Origin: Calditrichota bacterium
Lineage (GTDB): Bacteria; Calditrichota; Calditrichia; RBG-13-44-9; J042
Direction: 5' to 3'
DNA length: 45,228 nucleotides
Assembly: GCA_013150955.1 (NCBI GenBank)
Contig: JAADJD010000041.1
Coordinates: 1 to 45,228 of the forward strand
Part shown: positions 1 to 8,423 of the stretch, piece after piece
Layout: every line of letters starts with the position of its first letter
How positions within the stretch are numbered: the first letter of the stretch is position 1
Made by a program: the position numbers and the translations under genes
Notes under the pieces: generated by a model
Database searches by the model: none
What the model was told of the DNA's origin: nothing
The model's input: the letters and a program-made list of their open reading frames with translations, nothing else

Positions 1-220
1 GCTTCACCACCTTGTAGGACTTCAGGCTGCCCTCAGCACCGCCTTCCCAGGACCATTCCACGCTCGCTCCACCCAGACCATCGTTGATCTTGGTCCAGAA
101 TGCCGGAACGATCGTTTCCAGGTCCCCATTCACCAGCAGGTTCGTTCCCTGGGCAAACAGCATCCCTGCCAGAACAAAAAGAAAGAGCAGGATACTGCAT
201 ACTTTGAATAGATGCTTCAT
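1..220 (-). CDS. Secreted protein of unknown function, N-terminal fragment
   Basis: This gene starts inside the window at an ATG (complement of 218-220) and runs off its left edge, so only about 73 residues are visible. They begin MKHLFKVCSILLFLFVLAGM and end the signal peptide with LFAQ, a typical signal peptidase I cleavage site. The mature part starts GTNLLVNGDLE and continues with tryptophan-rich text (PAFWTKINDGLGG, VEWSWEGG). NLLVNGDLE followed by a Trp-rich stretch is a common opening of carbohydrate-binding (CBM-like jelly-roll) modules in secreted glycan-active proteins of FCB bacteria; that is a family-level inference. The start is supported by a GGAGGT Shine-Dalgarno four bases upstream. 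It lies 54 bp downstream of, and in the same direction as, the LacI-type regulator, so it may be a regulated target. The catalytic part, if any, is outside the window. Confidence 0.75.
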   Translation of the reverse strand, partial: MKHLFKVCSILLFLFVLAGMLFAQGTNLLVNGDLETIVPAFWTKINDGLGGASVEWSWEGGAEGSLKSYKVVK

Positions 221-274
221 ACTTACCTCCACGCTTTAATGAACTTTATGTTATTTAAAGGGAACCTCCCGGTT

Positions 275-1303
275 CTATCGATTTTCTGTGATAGAACAGG
301 TGGATTCTCTCTCAATCAGTTCCACTGGAACCAGAATCTTGCGTGGCAGCTTTTTGTCGGAGTTCAGGATTTCGATCATCAATCGGATGGCCTGAATTCC
401 CAGCTCTTCTTTGTTCACCCGAATGGTCGAGAGGCGAGGATCCACCGTCAGGTCGGCTTCCACGTCGTCAAAACCAATGATGGAAATTTCTTCAGGAACG
501 TTGCGGTGCTTTTCCTTTAAATATTGCAAAGCTCCCAGCGCCATGGCGTCGTTGCAGGCAAAAATGGCATCCACATCCGGTGCTTTTGCCAGTAATTTTT
601 CCATGGCCTGGTAACCACTGATGCGATCGGGATACGGCTCGTCCGTCACCACCCGGTTGTCTTCAAAGGGGATGTGGTTTCGCTCCAGCGCCTGTCGGTA
701 CCCCTGATAGCGATCGTAAATACTGGGATGATCAAAATCGCCCCCCAGAAAACCAATCCGCCGTCGCCCGCAATCGATCAAATGCTGGGTGGCCAGCATG
801 CCGCCAGAGATGTTATCGATGAGCACCGCGGGATAATTTCCCCGGGGCGGATGGTAATCCACAAATACCACGGGAATACCCCGGGCCTCGATTAATTGAA
901 TCAGGGAATCGGGAACTTTACCGGCAAAGATTACCCCATCCACATTGCGTTCCAGAATAAAGCGGGGCAGCCGGGAAGTGGGCTTGAAATCCGGATGCAC
1001 CGTGGTCAACAGGATGTAATATTCCAGTTCCCGGGCTTCAAATTCGGTTCCCAGAAAGATGCGCGTGTAGAACGGTTCGTGTCGGGAGAAGTGATCTTCG
1101 GTCAGGATAAATCCGATGTTACCCGTTTTGTGGGATACCAATCCCCGGGCGGCGCGCCGGGGATAATAATTTAATTCACGGATGGCTTTCAACACCCGTT
1201 GACGAGTGGATTCCGAAATACGGGGATTGTTGTTAATTACCAGAGAAACGGTTGAGATCGATACCTTCGCACGTTTTGCCACATCTTTTATTGTGGCAGA
1301 CAT
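275..1303 (-). CDS. LacI-family transcriptional regulator
   Basis: This is a 342-residue sugar-type repressor. The N-terminal helix-turn-helix (residues 1-46, SATIKDVAKRAKVSISTVS) is followed by a hinge helix (RRAARGL) whose leucine normally enters the minor groove at a central CpG. A periplasmic-binding-protein-like effector domain follows (residues about 60-335). I chose the ATG whose product begins MSATIKDV, not an in-frame upstream codon 33 bp earlier, because it has GGAG seven bases upstream and starts at the conserved HTH. A consensus promoter and a perfect 14-bp palindrome lie just upstream, so it is probably autoregulated. The effector cannot be told from sequence; the adjacent secreted NLLVNGDLE protein hints at glycan use. 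Family assignment is firm, ligand unknown. Confidence 0.95.
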   Translation of the reverse strand: MSATIKDVAKRAKVSISTVSLVINNNPRISESTRQRVLKAIRELNYYPRRAARGLVSHKTGNIGFILTEDHFSRHEPFYTRIFLGTEFEARELEYYILLTTVHPDFKPTSRLPRFILERNVDGVIFAGKVPDSLIQLIEARGIPVVFVDYHPPRGNYPAVLIDNISGGMLATQHLIDCGRRRIGFLGGDFDHPSIYDRYQGYRQALERNHIPFEDNRVVTDEPYPDRISGYQAMEKLLAKAPDVDAIFACNDAMALGALQYLKEKHRNVPEEISIIGFDDVEADLTVDPRLSTIRVNKEELGIQAIRLMIEILNSDKKLPRKILVPVELIERESTCSITENR

Positions 1304-1319
1304 AACGGTCTCCAGTATA

Positions 1320-1333
1320 GTAAAACGTTTTAC
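1320..1333. promoter_or_regulatory. LacI-family operator O1
   Basis: GTAAAACGTTTTAC is a perfect 14-bp palindrome with the central CG typical of LacI/GalR operators. It lies directly downstream of the -10 box of the regulator's promoter and 17 bp upstream of its start codon, overlapping the predicted transcription start. Binding there would block transcription, so autorepression is the simple reading. Confidence 0.8.
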
Positions 1334-1335
1334 CA

Positions 1336-1364
1336 ATAATAAGGATTTTCCTCCGATTTGTCAA
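1336..1364 (-). promoter_or_regulatory. Sigma70-type promoter of the LacI-family gene
   Basis: On the minus strand, TTGACA (complement of 1359-1364) is followed after exactly 17 bases by TATTAT (complement of 1336-1341). This is close to the ideal sigma70 promoter. Transcription would start about seven bases on, inside operator O1. Confidence 0.8.
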
Positions 1365-1443
1365 ATTTTGTGCAAAAAAAGTGTTTCGATGGCTTATTCA
1401 GGTTTAATATTACCCAACATCCAGCCGCATTTTCTCCAAAAAA

Positions 1444-1457
1444 TTAAAACGTTTTAC
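1444..1457. promoter_or_regulatory. Second LacI-family operator O2
   Basis: TTAAAACGTTTTAC shares the 12-bp perfect palindrome core TAAAACGTTTTA with O1. Its centre is 124 bp upstream of the centre of O1, about 12 helical turns, a distance compatible with repression by DNA looping. No gene start on the plus strand lies nearby to give it another role. Confidence 0.65.
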
Positions 1458-1525
1458 CCATATTTACCGAATTTTACCCCATGCAGCATTGCCTTCGCGC
1501 GCTGGACGCAGCAACCCCATCCATT

Positions 1526-1696
1526 AAACCCAGATTATGCATTAGCCTACGAATGACACGAATGAACACAAATAAAAATAATCAAATACATTGGATCAGA
1601 TCTGAATGAAAATGTATTTCGGGGTTTATTCGCAATTTTGTGGATATGGTTTGGTTTCATTCGCGCGATTCGCGGTTTCATGCATTATTTGGGTTA
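1526..1696. repeat. Dispersed palindromic repeat, copy 1 (complete unit)
   Basis: This is the clearest single unit of the window's repeat family. It opens with AAACCCAGATTATGC, then CCTACGAATGACACGAATGAA, has an A/T-rich core (AAATAAAAATAAT ... GATCTGAATGAAAATGT ... TTTATTCGCAATTTTG), and closes with TTCATTCGCGCGATTCGCGG and TGCATTATTTGGGTTAA. The last 40 bases are an imperfect reverse complement of the first 40, so the unit could fold as a long hairpin. It fills most of the gap between the operators and the 3' end of the PPIase gene. No transposase or open frame is associated. Confidence 0.85.
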
Positions 1697-1722
1697 AAAC
1701 TGGCTGGAAAAACGTTCAGAAC

Positions 1723-3258
1723 TCAGGAAGGTAAACGAAAGACAAAAAATTTCACCGGAGATCGCCAATCCACCCGCGTGGCTTCCTCACGCAAAAACTC
1801 GCTGTCAATTTCCAGACTCCCCACCTGCCTCAGAATGCGATCGTGCAGCAACCGCTGGGCCTGGTAGTATCGCCACTCGGTCAGGGAAAAGAATTTGGCC
1901 AGGGAATCGACAGCCGGTGCGACTTTCTTCCCCTCACTCCTGGCTCTAAAATAGCGCCGAACCTCAGCGGGAACCGTCAGGGTGTCCATGATCTGATACA
2001 GACACTGCTGGTAAAGGTAATTTCCCAAAACCTCGGCCACCTCTTCACGTACCCGGGGATGACTCATCAACTTCTTCCGGTGGGCCTCCCGTAGCAAAAA
2101 TTGATCGCGCACCCAGATACCCAGGTCATTGATCAACTGAAATCGAGTGCTGATGCGGCAGCGATTGGTAACCGGAATGTTCTCGATGTCGTTGAGGAAA
2201 TCCCGTAAGGTAAACACCCCATCCTTATATTGAATGAGCGGCCGATCCAGATCTGCTGCCAGCGCCTCACGAAGTTGCTCCAGGAACGCATTGGTCAAAT
2301 ATGGCGTCTTCAGCCCTTCCACCGGACTCCGTTCATTCTGGCTGGATCGGATCGCGTGCCACAGCCGATTGAAGGTCTCATGCTTCAAACGAATCACCTT
2401 CGGCTGAAGTAAATCCTGGATGTAACGGGAGGCCAATGCCTGCATCTTGCGGATCCGCACCCGGCGTTCCAGGACGTTTTTCCGCGATTGAAAATCCCCT
2501 TCCCGGAGCAACGGATTTCCCCGAATGCTGTCCACCCGCAAAATGTGATATCCCCAGGGACTCTTAACCGGTGCCGAAATTTCCCCCGGCCGCAGCTCAA
2601 ACACCTGCTCTTCCAGCGAACGGTACAAATCTCCGGCACGTACCCATCCCAGCGCCCCCCCGGTTTCGATCAGCAGCGAATCCCGAAACACCTCCCGTGC
2701 CAGCTGCTCAAACGTGGCCTCCCCCCGCACCAGTTGTCGCCGGGCCTGCCGGGCCTGCTGGAGCGTGGGGAAAAACAGATGGCGGACAAAAACCTCCTCA
2801 TTCAATTTAACGTACTCCTGCCGCAACTCCTGCTCTTCCACCGCCACCTGCTCCTGCACTTCCTCGCGGAACAACTGCCGCAGCATGGCCTGGCGAATCT
2901 CCCAGGAAAAAATGGTTTTCAATCGGCCTGCCTTGAAAGCCCCCCGGGCCAGCGAATCCTGATAAAGCCACTTGCGCACCATCAGCCGCTCCAGGGACAC
3001 CTGCAACGCCCCGGTGCCGGGATCCTCCCATTCCCCCAGCAAAGGATCCAGCTCGTAAAACTCACGAAATTCCTCCGCGGTAATCGTCAACCGATCCATG
3101 CGAGCGATTACCCGGGCATCCGTGGTGGACTCCGACTGCCGTCCACAACCTGCTGCCAACACTCCCAGCACCAGCAACGCCAATCCCATCGCCGTTTTAA
3201 AATGAATGAATCGCCTATGAATCCGAAGAAGGTTGTTCAAGATTTTGACCCGGCGCAT
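1723..3258 (-). CDS. Parvulin-type peptidylprolyl isomerase lipoprotein (SurA/PrsA-like)
   Basis: This is a 511-residue exported foldase. Its long basic N-terminus (MRRVKILNNLLRIHRR) is followed by a hydrophobic segment and the lipobox LAAGC, so it should be lipid-anchored in the periplasm. A SurA-N-like helical part (TITAEEFREFYELDP ... LERLMVRKWLYQDS) precedes one PpiC rotamase domain at about residues 156-246, recognisable by VFVRHLFF, TFEQLAREV, GGALGWV and SPWGYHILRVDSI. The remaining C-terminal 260 residues are helical and charged, with no second clear rotamase domain. A GTG start 42 bp upstream is possible; I prefer the ATG because it gives a conventional signal sequence, although neither has a strong ribosome-binding site. 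By family it chaperones outer-membrane or secreted proteins; clients are unknown. Confidence 0.85.
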   Translation of the reverse strand: MRRVKILNNLLRIHRRFIHFKTAMGLALLVLGVLAAGCGRQSESTTDARVIARMDRLTITAEEFREFYELDPLLGEWEDPGTGALQVSLERLMVRKWLYQDSLARGAFKAGRLKTIFSWEIRQAMLRQLFREEVQEQVAVEEQELRQEYVKLNEEVFVRHLFFPTLQQARQARRQLVRGEATFEQLAREVFRDSLLIETGGALGWVRAGDLYRSLEEQVFELRPGEISAPVKSPWGYHILRVDSIRGNPLLREGDFQSRKNVLERRVRIRKMQALASRYIQDLLQPKVIRLKHETFNRLWHAIRSSQNERSPVEGLKTPYLTNAFLEQLREALAADLDRPLIQYKDGVFTLRDFLNDIENIPVTNRCRISTRFQLINDLGIWVRDQFLLREAHRKKLMSHPRVREEVAEVLGNYLYQQCLYQIMDTLTVPAEVRRYFRARSEGKKVAPAVDSLAKFFSLTEWRYYQAQRLLHDRILRQVGSLEIDSEFLREEATRVDWRSPVKFFVFRLPS

Positions 3259-3333
3259 TTTCCAATTCCACCCTAAATTAAATGGGGATTTAACCGACAC
3301 CTAAATAGGTACCGGAACATGAAAGGAACACCC

Positions 3334-4059
3334 ATGATTTTACTCCTGTCCAAGGACCCGCAGCTGACTCAAAAAATTAAAGATCACCTCAACCTGGAAG
3401 GCTTCGTGGTCGAATCCACCACCTCGTTTCAGGAAGCGTTAACCCGGTTGTACCAAAATAGCGGATACGAGAGCATCATGGTCGACTTTCTGTACGACCA
3501 GGATAATATCTTTGAAGTTTTTCGAAAATTCAAGCTGGATCCGCAATGTAAATACATTCCACTGATCTGCATCATTCCCCGCAACCAGCTGGCGCAGCAA
3601 TTGATTGCCTTTGAAATGGGGGTGGACGACTTCATTTCCCGGGAATTCTCCATTTTTGAGATCCAGCTGAAAGTACGCTCCATCCAGCGGCTGATCAATC
3701 TCCAGAAATCGCTAAAAGAAAAAGATGCGCAGATTGAAAATTTTCAAAACATCACCCGCATTATCGGGACGCTGAACCATTATATCAACAACGCCCTTAC
3801 CCCGCTTTATGCCTTTGCCCAGGTCTGCCGCCCGGACAACACCCGGGATGCGGAGCGATTAAAAACTCTGACAGAGCACACCACCCTCTTTATCTCGAAA
3901 GTCTTAAAAACCCTGCGCAACATGACACAGCAGGGAGAGTTGCGCATCATTCAGGAAGGCATCTACCGGGACATCATGTTCGACATCGAGGCGGAACTTC
4001 AGCGATTAATGGAAGAGAACATGGAGACCCAGAAACACCTCACCTCCTCCAGCGAATGA
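3334..4059 (+). CDS. Receiver-domain protein with a lone DHp-like helix, no ATPase domain
   Basis: This 241-residue cytoplasmic protein begins MILLLSKDPQL. The N-terminal 120 residues look like a response-regulator receiver domain: a hydrophobic beta-1, a candidate phospho-aspartate in MVDFLYDQ, and GVDDFISREF at the place of the usual GADDYLxKPF, with Arg for the conserved Lys. After a short coiled coil (LQKSLKEKDAQIENFQNI) comes GTLNHYINNALTPLYAFAQV, which resembles the H-box of histidine kinases (HEINNPLT). The protein ends about 70 residues later without the N, G1 or G2 boxes of an HATPase domain. I chose the ATG preceded by AAAGGA at eight bases rather than one 15 bp upstream. It is convergent with the enoyl-CoA hydratase gene, overlapping by 20 bp. 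Its phosphotransfer partner is not visible. Confidence 0.75.
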   Translation: MILLLSKDPQLTQKIKDHLNLEGFVVESTTSFQEALTRLYQNSGYESIMVDFLYDQDNIFEVFRKFKLDPQCKYIPLICIIPRNQLAQQLIAFEMGVDDFISREFSIFEIQLKVRSIQRLINLQKSLKEKDAQIENFQNITRIIGTLNHYINNALTPLYAFAQVCRPDNTRDAERLKTLTEHTTLFISKVLKTLRNMTQQGELRIIQEGIYRDIMFDIEAELQRLMEENMETQKHLTSSSE

Positions 4060-4825
4060 CCTCTTTGTTTAGAAACGCGGCCAATCCCCGCTGACAGTCC
4101 GGCGTTTTACGCGCAGCAACGTTTTCCTGTGCCGCCAGTCGCAACCCTTCCTCAAGGGGCAAATCCAGCAGCCGATGGGTTAGCTGCTTGATCTGCATCA
4201 TGGCGGAAAAACTATTTTGTTCCAGCAGTTCTTCCACAAACTGTCGGGATCGGGAAAATAACTCCTCCCCGGAAAAGACCGCATTTACCAGTCCCACCCG
4301 GTGCGCTTCGTCGGCGGAAAGGATGCGGCCGGTCATCATCAGCTCCTGCGCCACGTGAGGGGAAACCCTTCGGATCAGGTAGTTGGCAACCAGGGCGGGA
4401 ATAAATCCGATGCGCACCTCGGTATAGCCAAATCTGGCTGTTTCCCGGGCGGCGGTCACAAAATCACACAGCGTGGCCAGTCCACACCCCCCGGCCAGAG
4501 CGGGACCATTCACCATTGCCAGGGTCAATTTTGGCAGTTCATACAGGGTTTGAAACAGCGTGGCCAGGCGTCGGGTATCTTCCAGATTCTCCTGATCGTC
4601 GTAGCGTGCCAGGGCTTTAAGGTAAGCCAGATCGGCACCGGCACAAAAGGCCTTTCCCGCACCGGTGATCAGCACCGCACGGATGCGATCATCCTCTGCC
4701 AGCTGCTCCAGCGCCGCGGTCAATGCCTGTACCAGCTCGGGATTCAATGCGTTTCGCTTTTCGGGGCGATTCAAGGTGAGAATCGCCACATCATCGTGGA
4801 TTTCCTGCAGCACGTGGGATGCCAT
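4040..4825 (-). CDS. Enoyl-CoA hydratase/isomerase family protein (crotonase fold)
   Basis: This is a 261-residue crotonase-superfamily enzyme of normal length. The oxyanion-hole segments KAFCAGADL and AGGCGLA are intact. The two acidic residues used for water addition in hydratases are both plausible: Glu in GYTEVRIGFIPA and Glu in AQELMMTG. The text FGYTEVRIGFIPA is typical of the methylglutaconyl-CoA hydratase-like branch (leucine breakdown), but substrate cannot be settled from sequence. The start has GAGGAG eight bases upstream. No other acyl-CoA genes are nearby, so context does not help. The 3' end overlaps the receiver-domain gene, which points the other way. Confidence 0.9.
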   Translation of the reverse strand: MASHVLQEIHDDVAILTLNRPEKRNALNPELVQALTAALEQLAEDDRIRAVLITGAGKAFCAGADLAYLKALARYDDQENLEDTRRLATLFQTLYELPKLTLAMVNGPALAGGCGLATLCDFVTAARETARFGYTEVRIGFIPALVANYLIRRVSPHVAQELMMTGRILSADEAHRVGLVNAVFSGEELFSRSRQFVEELLEQNSFSAMMQIKQLTHRLLDLPLEEGLRLAAQENVAARKTPDCQRGLAAFLNKEVIRWRR

Positions 4826-4852
4826 TCGCAGACTCCTCTCTTCAAACCTATC

Positions 4853-5039
4853 CTAAATTATGCAGTAGACTACGAATCACGCGAATGAATCCTAAAACCA
4901 CATGTTCATCCAGGTATCATCCAATGGACTTTATTATTCGTTTTAATTCGTGTAATTCGCAGGCCATTGCATAATTGGGGATTATTTTGGTTTGTGTGAA
5001 TCCGGGCAATTCGCAGGTCCAGGCAAAATCCGGGTTTAC
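4853..5039. repeat. Dispersed palindromic repeat, copy 2 (degenerate)
   Basis: This begins CTAAATTATGCAGTAGACTACG, continues with CGAATCACGCGAATGAAT, and closes twice: once at CAGGCCATTGCATAATTGGGG and again at CAGGTCCAGGCAAAATCCGGG. The central A/T core is shortened. It fills the gap between the start of the enoyl-CoA hydratase gene and the 3' end of mnmG. Confidence 0.75.
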
Positions 5040-5081
5040 TGGAACGCATCGATCCCGGCACAACGGAATCCCCATCCGTTT

Positions 5082-6974
5082 TTAGCTCACTGTTTCACGT
5101 GAAACATAATCGCGATCCCGATGATATTTTTCCAGGTACACCATCAGCACCGCGATATCGCTATGACGCACACCGGAAATGCGCGATGCCTGTCCCAGCG
5201 AGCGCGGCCGGATCTGTTTCAACTTTTCTCGACTCTCCGCCGAAAGGGAAGGCACCCGATCATAATCCAGATCCTCCGGCAACACCCGGTTCTCCATGCG
5301 ACGGAATTTCTCCACCAGATCCTGCTGCCGCTTCAAATAACCTTCGTACTTGGTGGAGAATTCCACCTGCGCCACCACCTCCCTGGGAAATGCCGCTGCA
5401 TCCTCCATCAGGGCCAGCAAATCGCTCAACCGAATTTCGGGACGCTTAACCAGCTGCCGCAAAGGGGTGGACACCCGAATCGGCGCACTGCCCATTCGCT
5501 CGGCCAGAGGATTGAATCGCTCCGGAGACAGGGAATGATCCTGCAGATACCGCTCCAGCTCTCGAATCTGCTCCCGCTTGCGCAGCATCCGCTCGTACAC
5601 CGGCTCCGGCAACAGGCCAATGCGATACCCCTTCTCCATCAATCGCAGATCGGCATTGTCCTGTCGCAGCAAAAGGCGAAACTCCGCCCGTGAAGTAAAC
5701 ATGCGGTACGGTTCCAGGATGGTCTTGTTGATTAAATCATCGATCAATACCGCGATGTAGGCTTCGGATCGATCCAGCACCAGCGGTTCTCGATCCAGCA
5801 ATTTCAGCACCGCATTGATCCCGGCGATTAATCCCTGGGCGGCTGCCTCTTCGTAGCCGGAAGTTCCGTTGATCTGCCCCGCAAAGTACAGGTTCTCCAC
5901 CAGTTTGGTTTCCAGGGTATGCTTGAGCTGAAAAGAGGGAAAGAAGTCGTATTCCACTGCATATCCCAACCGGATGATGTGCGCCCGCTCCAGACCGGGC
6001 ACCGAGCGCAACGCAGCAAGCTGCACGTCTTCCGGCAAACTGGTGGAGAAGCCGTTCACATACACTTCGGGATTGTCAAATCCTTCCGGTTCCAGAAAAA
6101 TCTGGTGCCGCCCTTTATCGGCAAAGCGAACGATTTTGTCTTCGATGGATGGACAGTACCGCGGCCCCACCGCCTTGATCACTCCCGTGTACAGCGGCGA
6201 GCGATCCAATCCCGCCCGTAGATACTCGTGAGTTTCCGCGGTTGTGTAGGTGATGTAACAGCTCAGCTGAGGACGATCGATTTTCTCCGTCTGGAAAGAA
6301 AACGGTGTGGGGGGATTATCCGGCACCTGTTCAATGACTTTCGAATAATCGATGCTGTCCCGGTGAATCCGCGGTGGGGTCCCGGTCTTTAACCGTCCGG
6401 TTTCAAACCCCAGTGCCCGCAGCTGTTCGGTTAATCCTTTAACGGCTTTTTCACCGGCGCGACCGCTTTCGAAATTGCTTAGGCCGATGTGGATGCGGCC
6501 GTTCAGGAAGGTGCCGGCACTCAGGATCAACGCACGACAGGGAATCACGCTGCCATCTTCCAACACGGCCGCCGCTACCCGGCCCTGCTTTACCACCAGG
6601 CCATTGACCGATCCCTCGATAACGGTCAAACCGGGTTGACTCAATACCCGTCGCTGGGCCTCTTTCATATAGGCCAGGCGATCGGCCTGGGCCCGGGGAG
6701 ACCACACCGCCGGCCCCTTGGAGCGATTGAGCATTTTAAAATGAATCCCGGTGGCATCGATGATCTTGGCCATTTCGCCACCCAGGGCATCGATTTCCCG
6801 CACCAGATGCCCCTTGGCCAATCCCCCAATGGCAGGATTGCAGGACATTTTACCGATGGTGTCCTTGCGCAGCGTTACCAGGGCGGTCTTTAATCCCAGT
6901 CGCGCGGCCGCCAGCGCCGCCTCTATCCCGGCATGGCCTCCACCAGCGACGACGATATCATATATGGTGCTCAT
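5082..6974 (-). CDS. mnmG: tRNA uridine-5-carboxymethylaminomethyl modification enzyme MnmG (GidA)
   Basis: MnmG, with MnmE, installs the cmnm5 group on the wobble uridine of certain tRNAs using FAD, NADH and methylene-THF. The 630-residue length equals that of the family. The N-terminal FAD site reads [20 protein letters not shown], followed by the signature [23 protein letters not shown]; a second signature [20 protein letters not shown] lies in the middle. The C-terminal helical part that binds MnmE and tRNA is complete. It is the last gene of the rpmH-rnpA-yidD-yidC-mnmE-mnmG block. Its final codons, for VSRETVS, contain a perfect parS sequence. The usual next gene rsmG is absent; a repeat and an enoyl-CoA hydratase gene follow instead. 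Confidence 0.98.
   Translation of the reverse strand: MSTIYDIVVAGGGHAGIEAALAAARLGLKTALVTLRKDTIGKMSCNPAIGGLAKGHLVREIDALGGEMAKIIDATGIHFKMLNRSKGPAVWSPRAQADRLAYMKEAQRRVLSQPGLTVIEGSVNGLVVKQGRVAAAVLEDGSVIPCRALILSAGTFLNGRIHIGLSNFESGRAGEKAVKGLTEQLRALGFETGRLKTGTPPRIHRDSIDYSKVIEQVPDNPPTPFSFQTEKIDRPQLSCYITYTTAETHEYLRAGLDRSPLYTGVIKAVGPRYCPSIEDKIVRFADKGRHQIFLEPEGFDNPEVYVNGFSTSLPEDVQLAALRSVPGLERAHIIRLGYAVEYDFFPSFQLKHTLETKLVENLYFAGQINGTSGYEEAAAQGLIAGINAVLKLLDREPLVLDRSEAYIAVLIDDLINKTILEPYRMFTSRAEFRLLLRQDNADLRLMEKGYRIGLLPEPVYERMLRKREQIRELERYLQDHSLSPERFNPLAERMGSAPIRVSTPLRQLVKRPEIRLSDLLALMEDAAAFPREVVAQVEFSTKYEGYLKRQQDLVEKFRRMENRVLPEDLDYDRVPSLSAESREKLKQIRPRSLGQASRISGVRHSDIAVLMVYLEKYHRDRDYVSRETVS
5091..5106. other. 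parS site (ParB-binding centromere), within the end of mnmG
   Basis: TGTTTCACGTGAAACA is a perfect match to the 16-bp bacterial chromosomal parS palindrome. It is embedded in the last codons of mnmG, where it encodes VSRET in the protein, so the C-terminus of MnmG here appears to have adapted to the site. parS sites are bound by ParB-CTP and cluster near oriC. Confidence 0.92.
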
Positions 6975-6986
6975 GGTTGTTTCCAG

Positions 6987-7002
6987 TGTTTCACGTGAAA
7001 CA
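6987..7002. other. parS site between mnmE and mnmG
   Basis: This is a second perfect TGTTTCACGTGAAACA, in the 33-bp gap between the mnmE stop codon and the mnmG start codon. It lies 1,896 bp from the first site, so the two parS copies bracket mnmG almost exactly. The sites should act as a segregation centre with a ParB encoded elsewhere. Confidence 0.92.
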
Positions 7003-7007
7003 TTGAA

Positions 7008-8396
7008 TTACTTCCCGATACAAAAGTTACTGAAAATATGCCGCAACACATCCTCCGGGGTGGTCTCCCCGGTGATTTCCCCTAGGCGATCCAGCGCCAC
7101 CCGCACATCCAGCGCCACCACTTCTTCCGGCGCACCCTGCTGCAGCGATTGCAATGCATTTCCCAGCGCCTCCACCACCGCCTCCAGAACGGCACGGTGT
7201 CGGGCGCTGGTGATGACCACTTCCTCGCTATCCCCCACATCCTCCTGGATCAATGCCTTTCGAATGGCGGCTTTCAGCGCGTCCAGTCCCCGCTCTTCTT
7301 TCACCGACAGGGTAACCAGCGGCAGCTCCAGTGCCCGCAACGGTTCCAGCGCTTCTTCCCGAACCCCCAGATCCGCCTTATTGACCACCAGCACAAATGG
7401 GGTTTCCTTACAGTGCGCCTGAATGATGCGCAGCATTTCTTGATCATCGGCATCCAGCGCGCGATGCCCTTCAAACATGGCCAGGGCCACATCGGCCGTC
7501 TTTAACAGCTCCAGCGTCCGCTGGATGCCCATCGACTCCACCTGATCCCGGGTTTGACGCACACCTGCCGTGTCCACCGCCTGAATGTAAATGCCATCCA
7601 GCTGCATCCCGGCCTCAATATAATCCCGGGTGGTTCCCGGCAAATCACTCACAATCGCACGCTCCTTGCCCAATAGCAAATTCAGTAAACTCGATTTGCC
7701 CACATTGGGTTTCCCGATGATTAACAGACGGGCTCCATTCTCCAGCAAACGCCCGTAAGCGTACGTCTTCAAAAAGGATTGGATCCGGTTCACCACGCGG
7801 GTTAAGCGCTCTCGTAATTGTTCCGGCGGGATAATCTCCAGATCTTCTTCCGAGAAATCCAGGCTGATTTCCAGCAAGGACAAACAATCCAGCAGTTCAT
7901 TCTTGATGGCGGCAATTTTTTCCGAGAGTCGTCCTTCCAGGTGATGCAGCGACTGCTTTAGACTCTGGGAAGTGCGGGCATCAATCACCTCGGCCACCGC
8001 CTCTGCCTGCGACAAATCCAGCTTGTGATTTAAAAACGCCCGGAAAGTAAACTCCCCCGGTTCGGCCACTCGCGCACCCTGCTGCACCGCCTGCGAGATG
8101 ATCCGATCGATGATCAGGGGATTGCAATGGCAACTGATCTCCACCACATCTTCACCGGTATAAGACGCCGGCGCCTGAAAATAAGTGACCACCACCTGAT
8201 CGATCAGCTCGCCACTATCGGCGGCAATCAGATCGCTAAACACCGCCCGCCGGACATCCGCCTTGCCGATTTTGCGTACCAGCAATCGATTGACAATGGC
8301 CAGACTGTCCTGGCCACTGAGTCGCACAACCGCAATGGCTCCCCTGCCCAATGGCGTGGCCAGGGCGACAATGGTGTCTTTTTCGATGTATTTCAT
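7008..8396 (-). CDS. mnmE: tRNA modification GTPase MnmE (TrmE)
   Basis: MnmE is the GTPase partner of MnmG in wobble-uridine modification. The 462 residues show the full family layout. The N-terminal formyl-THF-binding domain starts EKDTIVALATPLGRGAIAVV. A helical domain is interrupted by the G domain, with G1 GKPNVGKSS, G2 in PGTTRDYIEA, G3 DTAGVRQ and G4 NKADL. The C-terminal CIGK carries the invariant cysteine. It lies 33 bp upstream of mnmG and 27 bp downstream of yidC in the same direction, so the block is probably one transcript. No missing residues were seen. Confidence 0.98.
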   Translation of the reverse strand: MKYIEKDTIVALATPLGRGAIAVVRLSGQDSLAIVNRLLVRKIGKADVRRAVFSDLIAADSGELIDQVVVTYFQAPASYTGEDVVEISCHCNPLIIDRIISQAVQQGARVAEPGEFTFRAFLNHKLDLSQAEAVAEVIDARTSQSLKQSLHHLEGRLSEKIAAIKNELLDCLSLLEISLDFSEEDLEIIPPEQLRERLTRVVNRIQSFLKTYAYGRLLENGARLLIIGKPNVGKSSLLNLLLGKERAIVSDLPGTTRDYIEAGMQLDGIYIQAVDTAGVRQTRDQVESMGIQRTLELLKTADVALAMFEGHRALDADDQEMLRIIQAHCKETPFVLVVNKADLGVREEALEPLRALELPLVTLSVKEERGLDALKAAIRKALIQEDVGDSEEVVITSARHRAVLEAVVEALGNALQSLQQGAPEEVVALDVRVALDRLGEITGETTPEDVLRHIFSNFCIGK

Positions 8397-8423
8397 CGAT
8401 GCACAATATTCGCATTTGCTCTT

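Noticed and set aside
262-275. Terminator hairpin (GAACC-TCCC-GGTTC) after the LacI gene
   Set aside because: Only five base pairs, overlapping the stop codon, with no T-run; too weak to claim.
2394-3276. Long opposite-strand frames within the PPIase gene and similar antisense frames in mnmG, yidC, xdhB and the XdhD-like gene
   Set aside because: They lie entirely within well-supported genes, have low-complexity composition from the antisense of G+C-rich codons, and lack ribosome-binding sites.
4040-4059. Frame error suggested by the overlap of the receiver-domain and enoyl-CoA hydratase genes
   Set aside because: The genes are convergent and both C-termini are of normal length; a 20-bp tail-to-tail overlap is not unusual.
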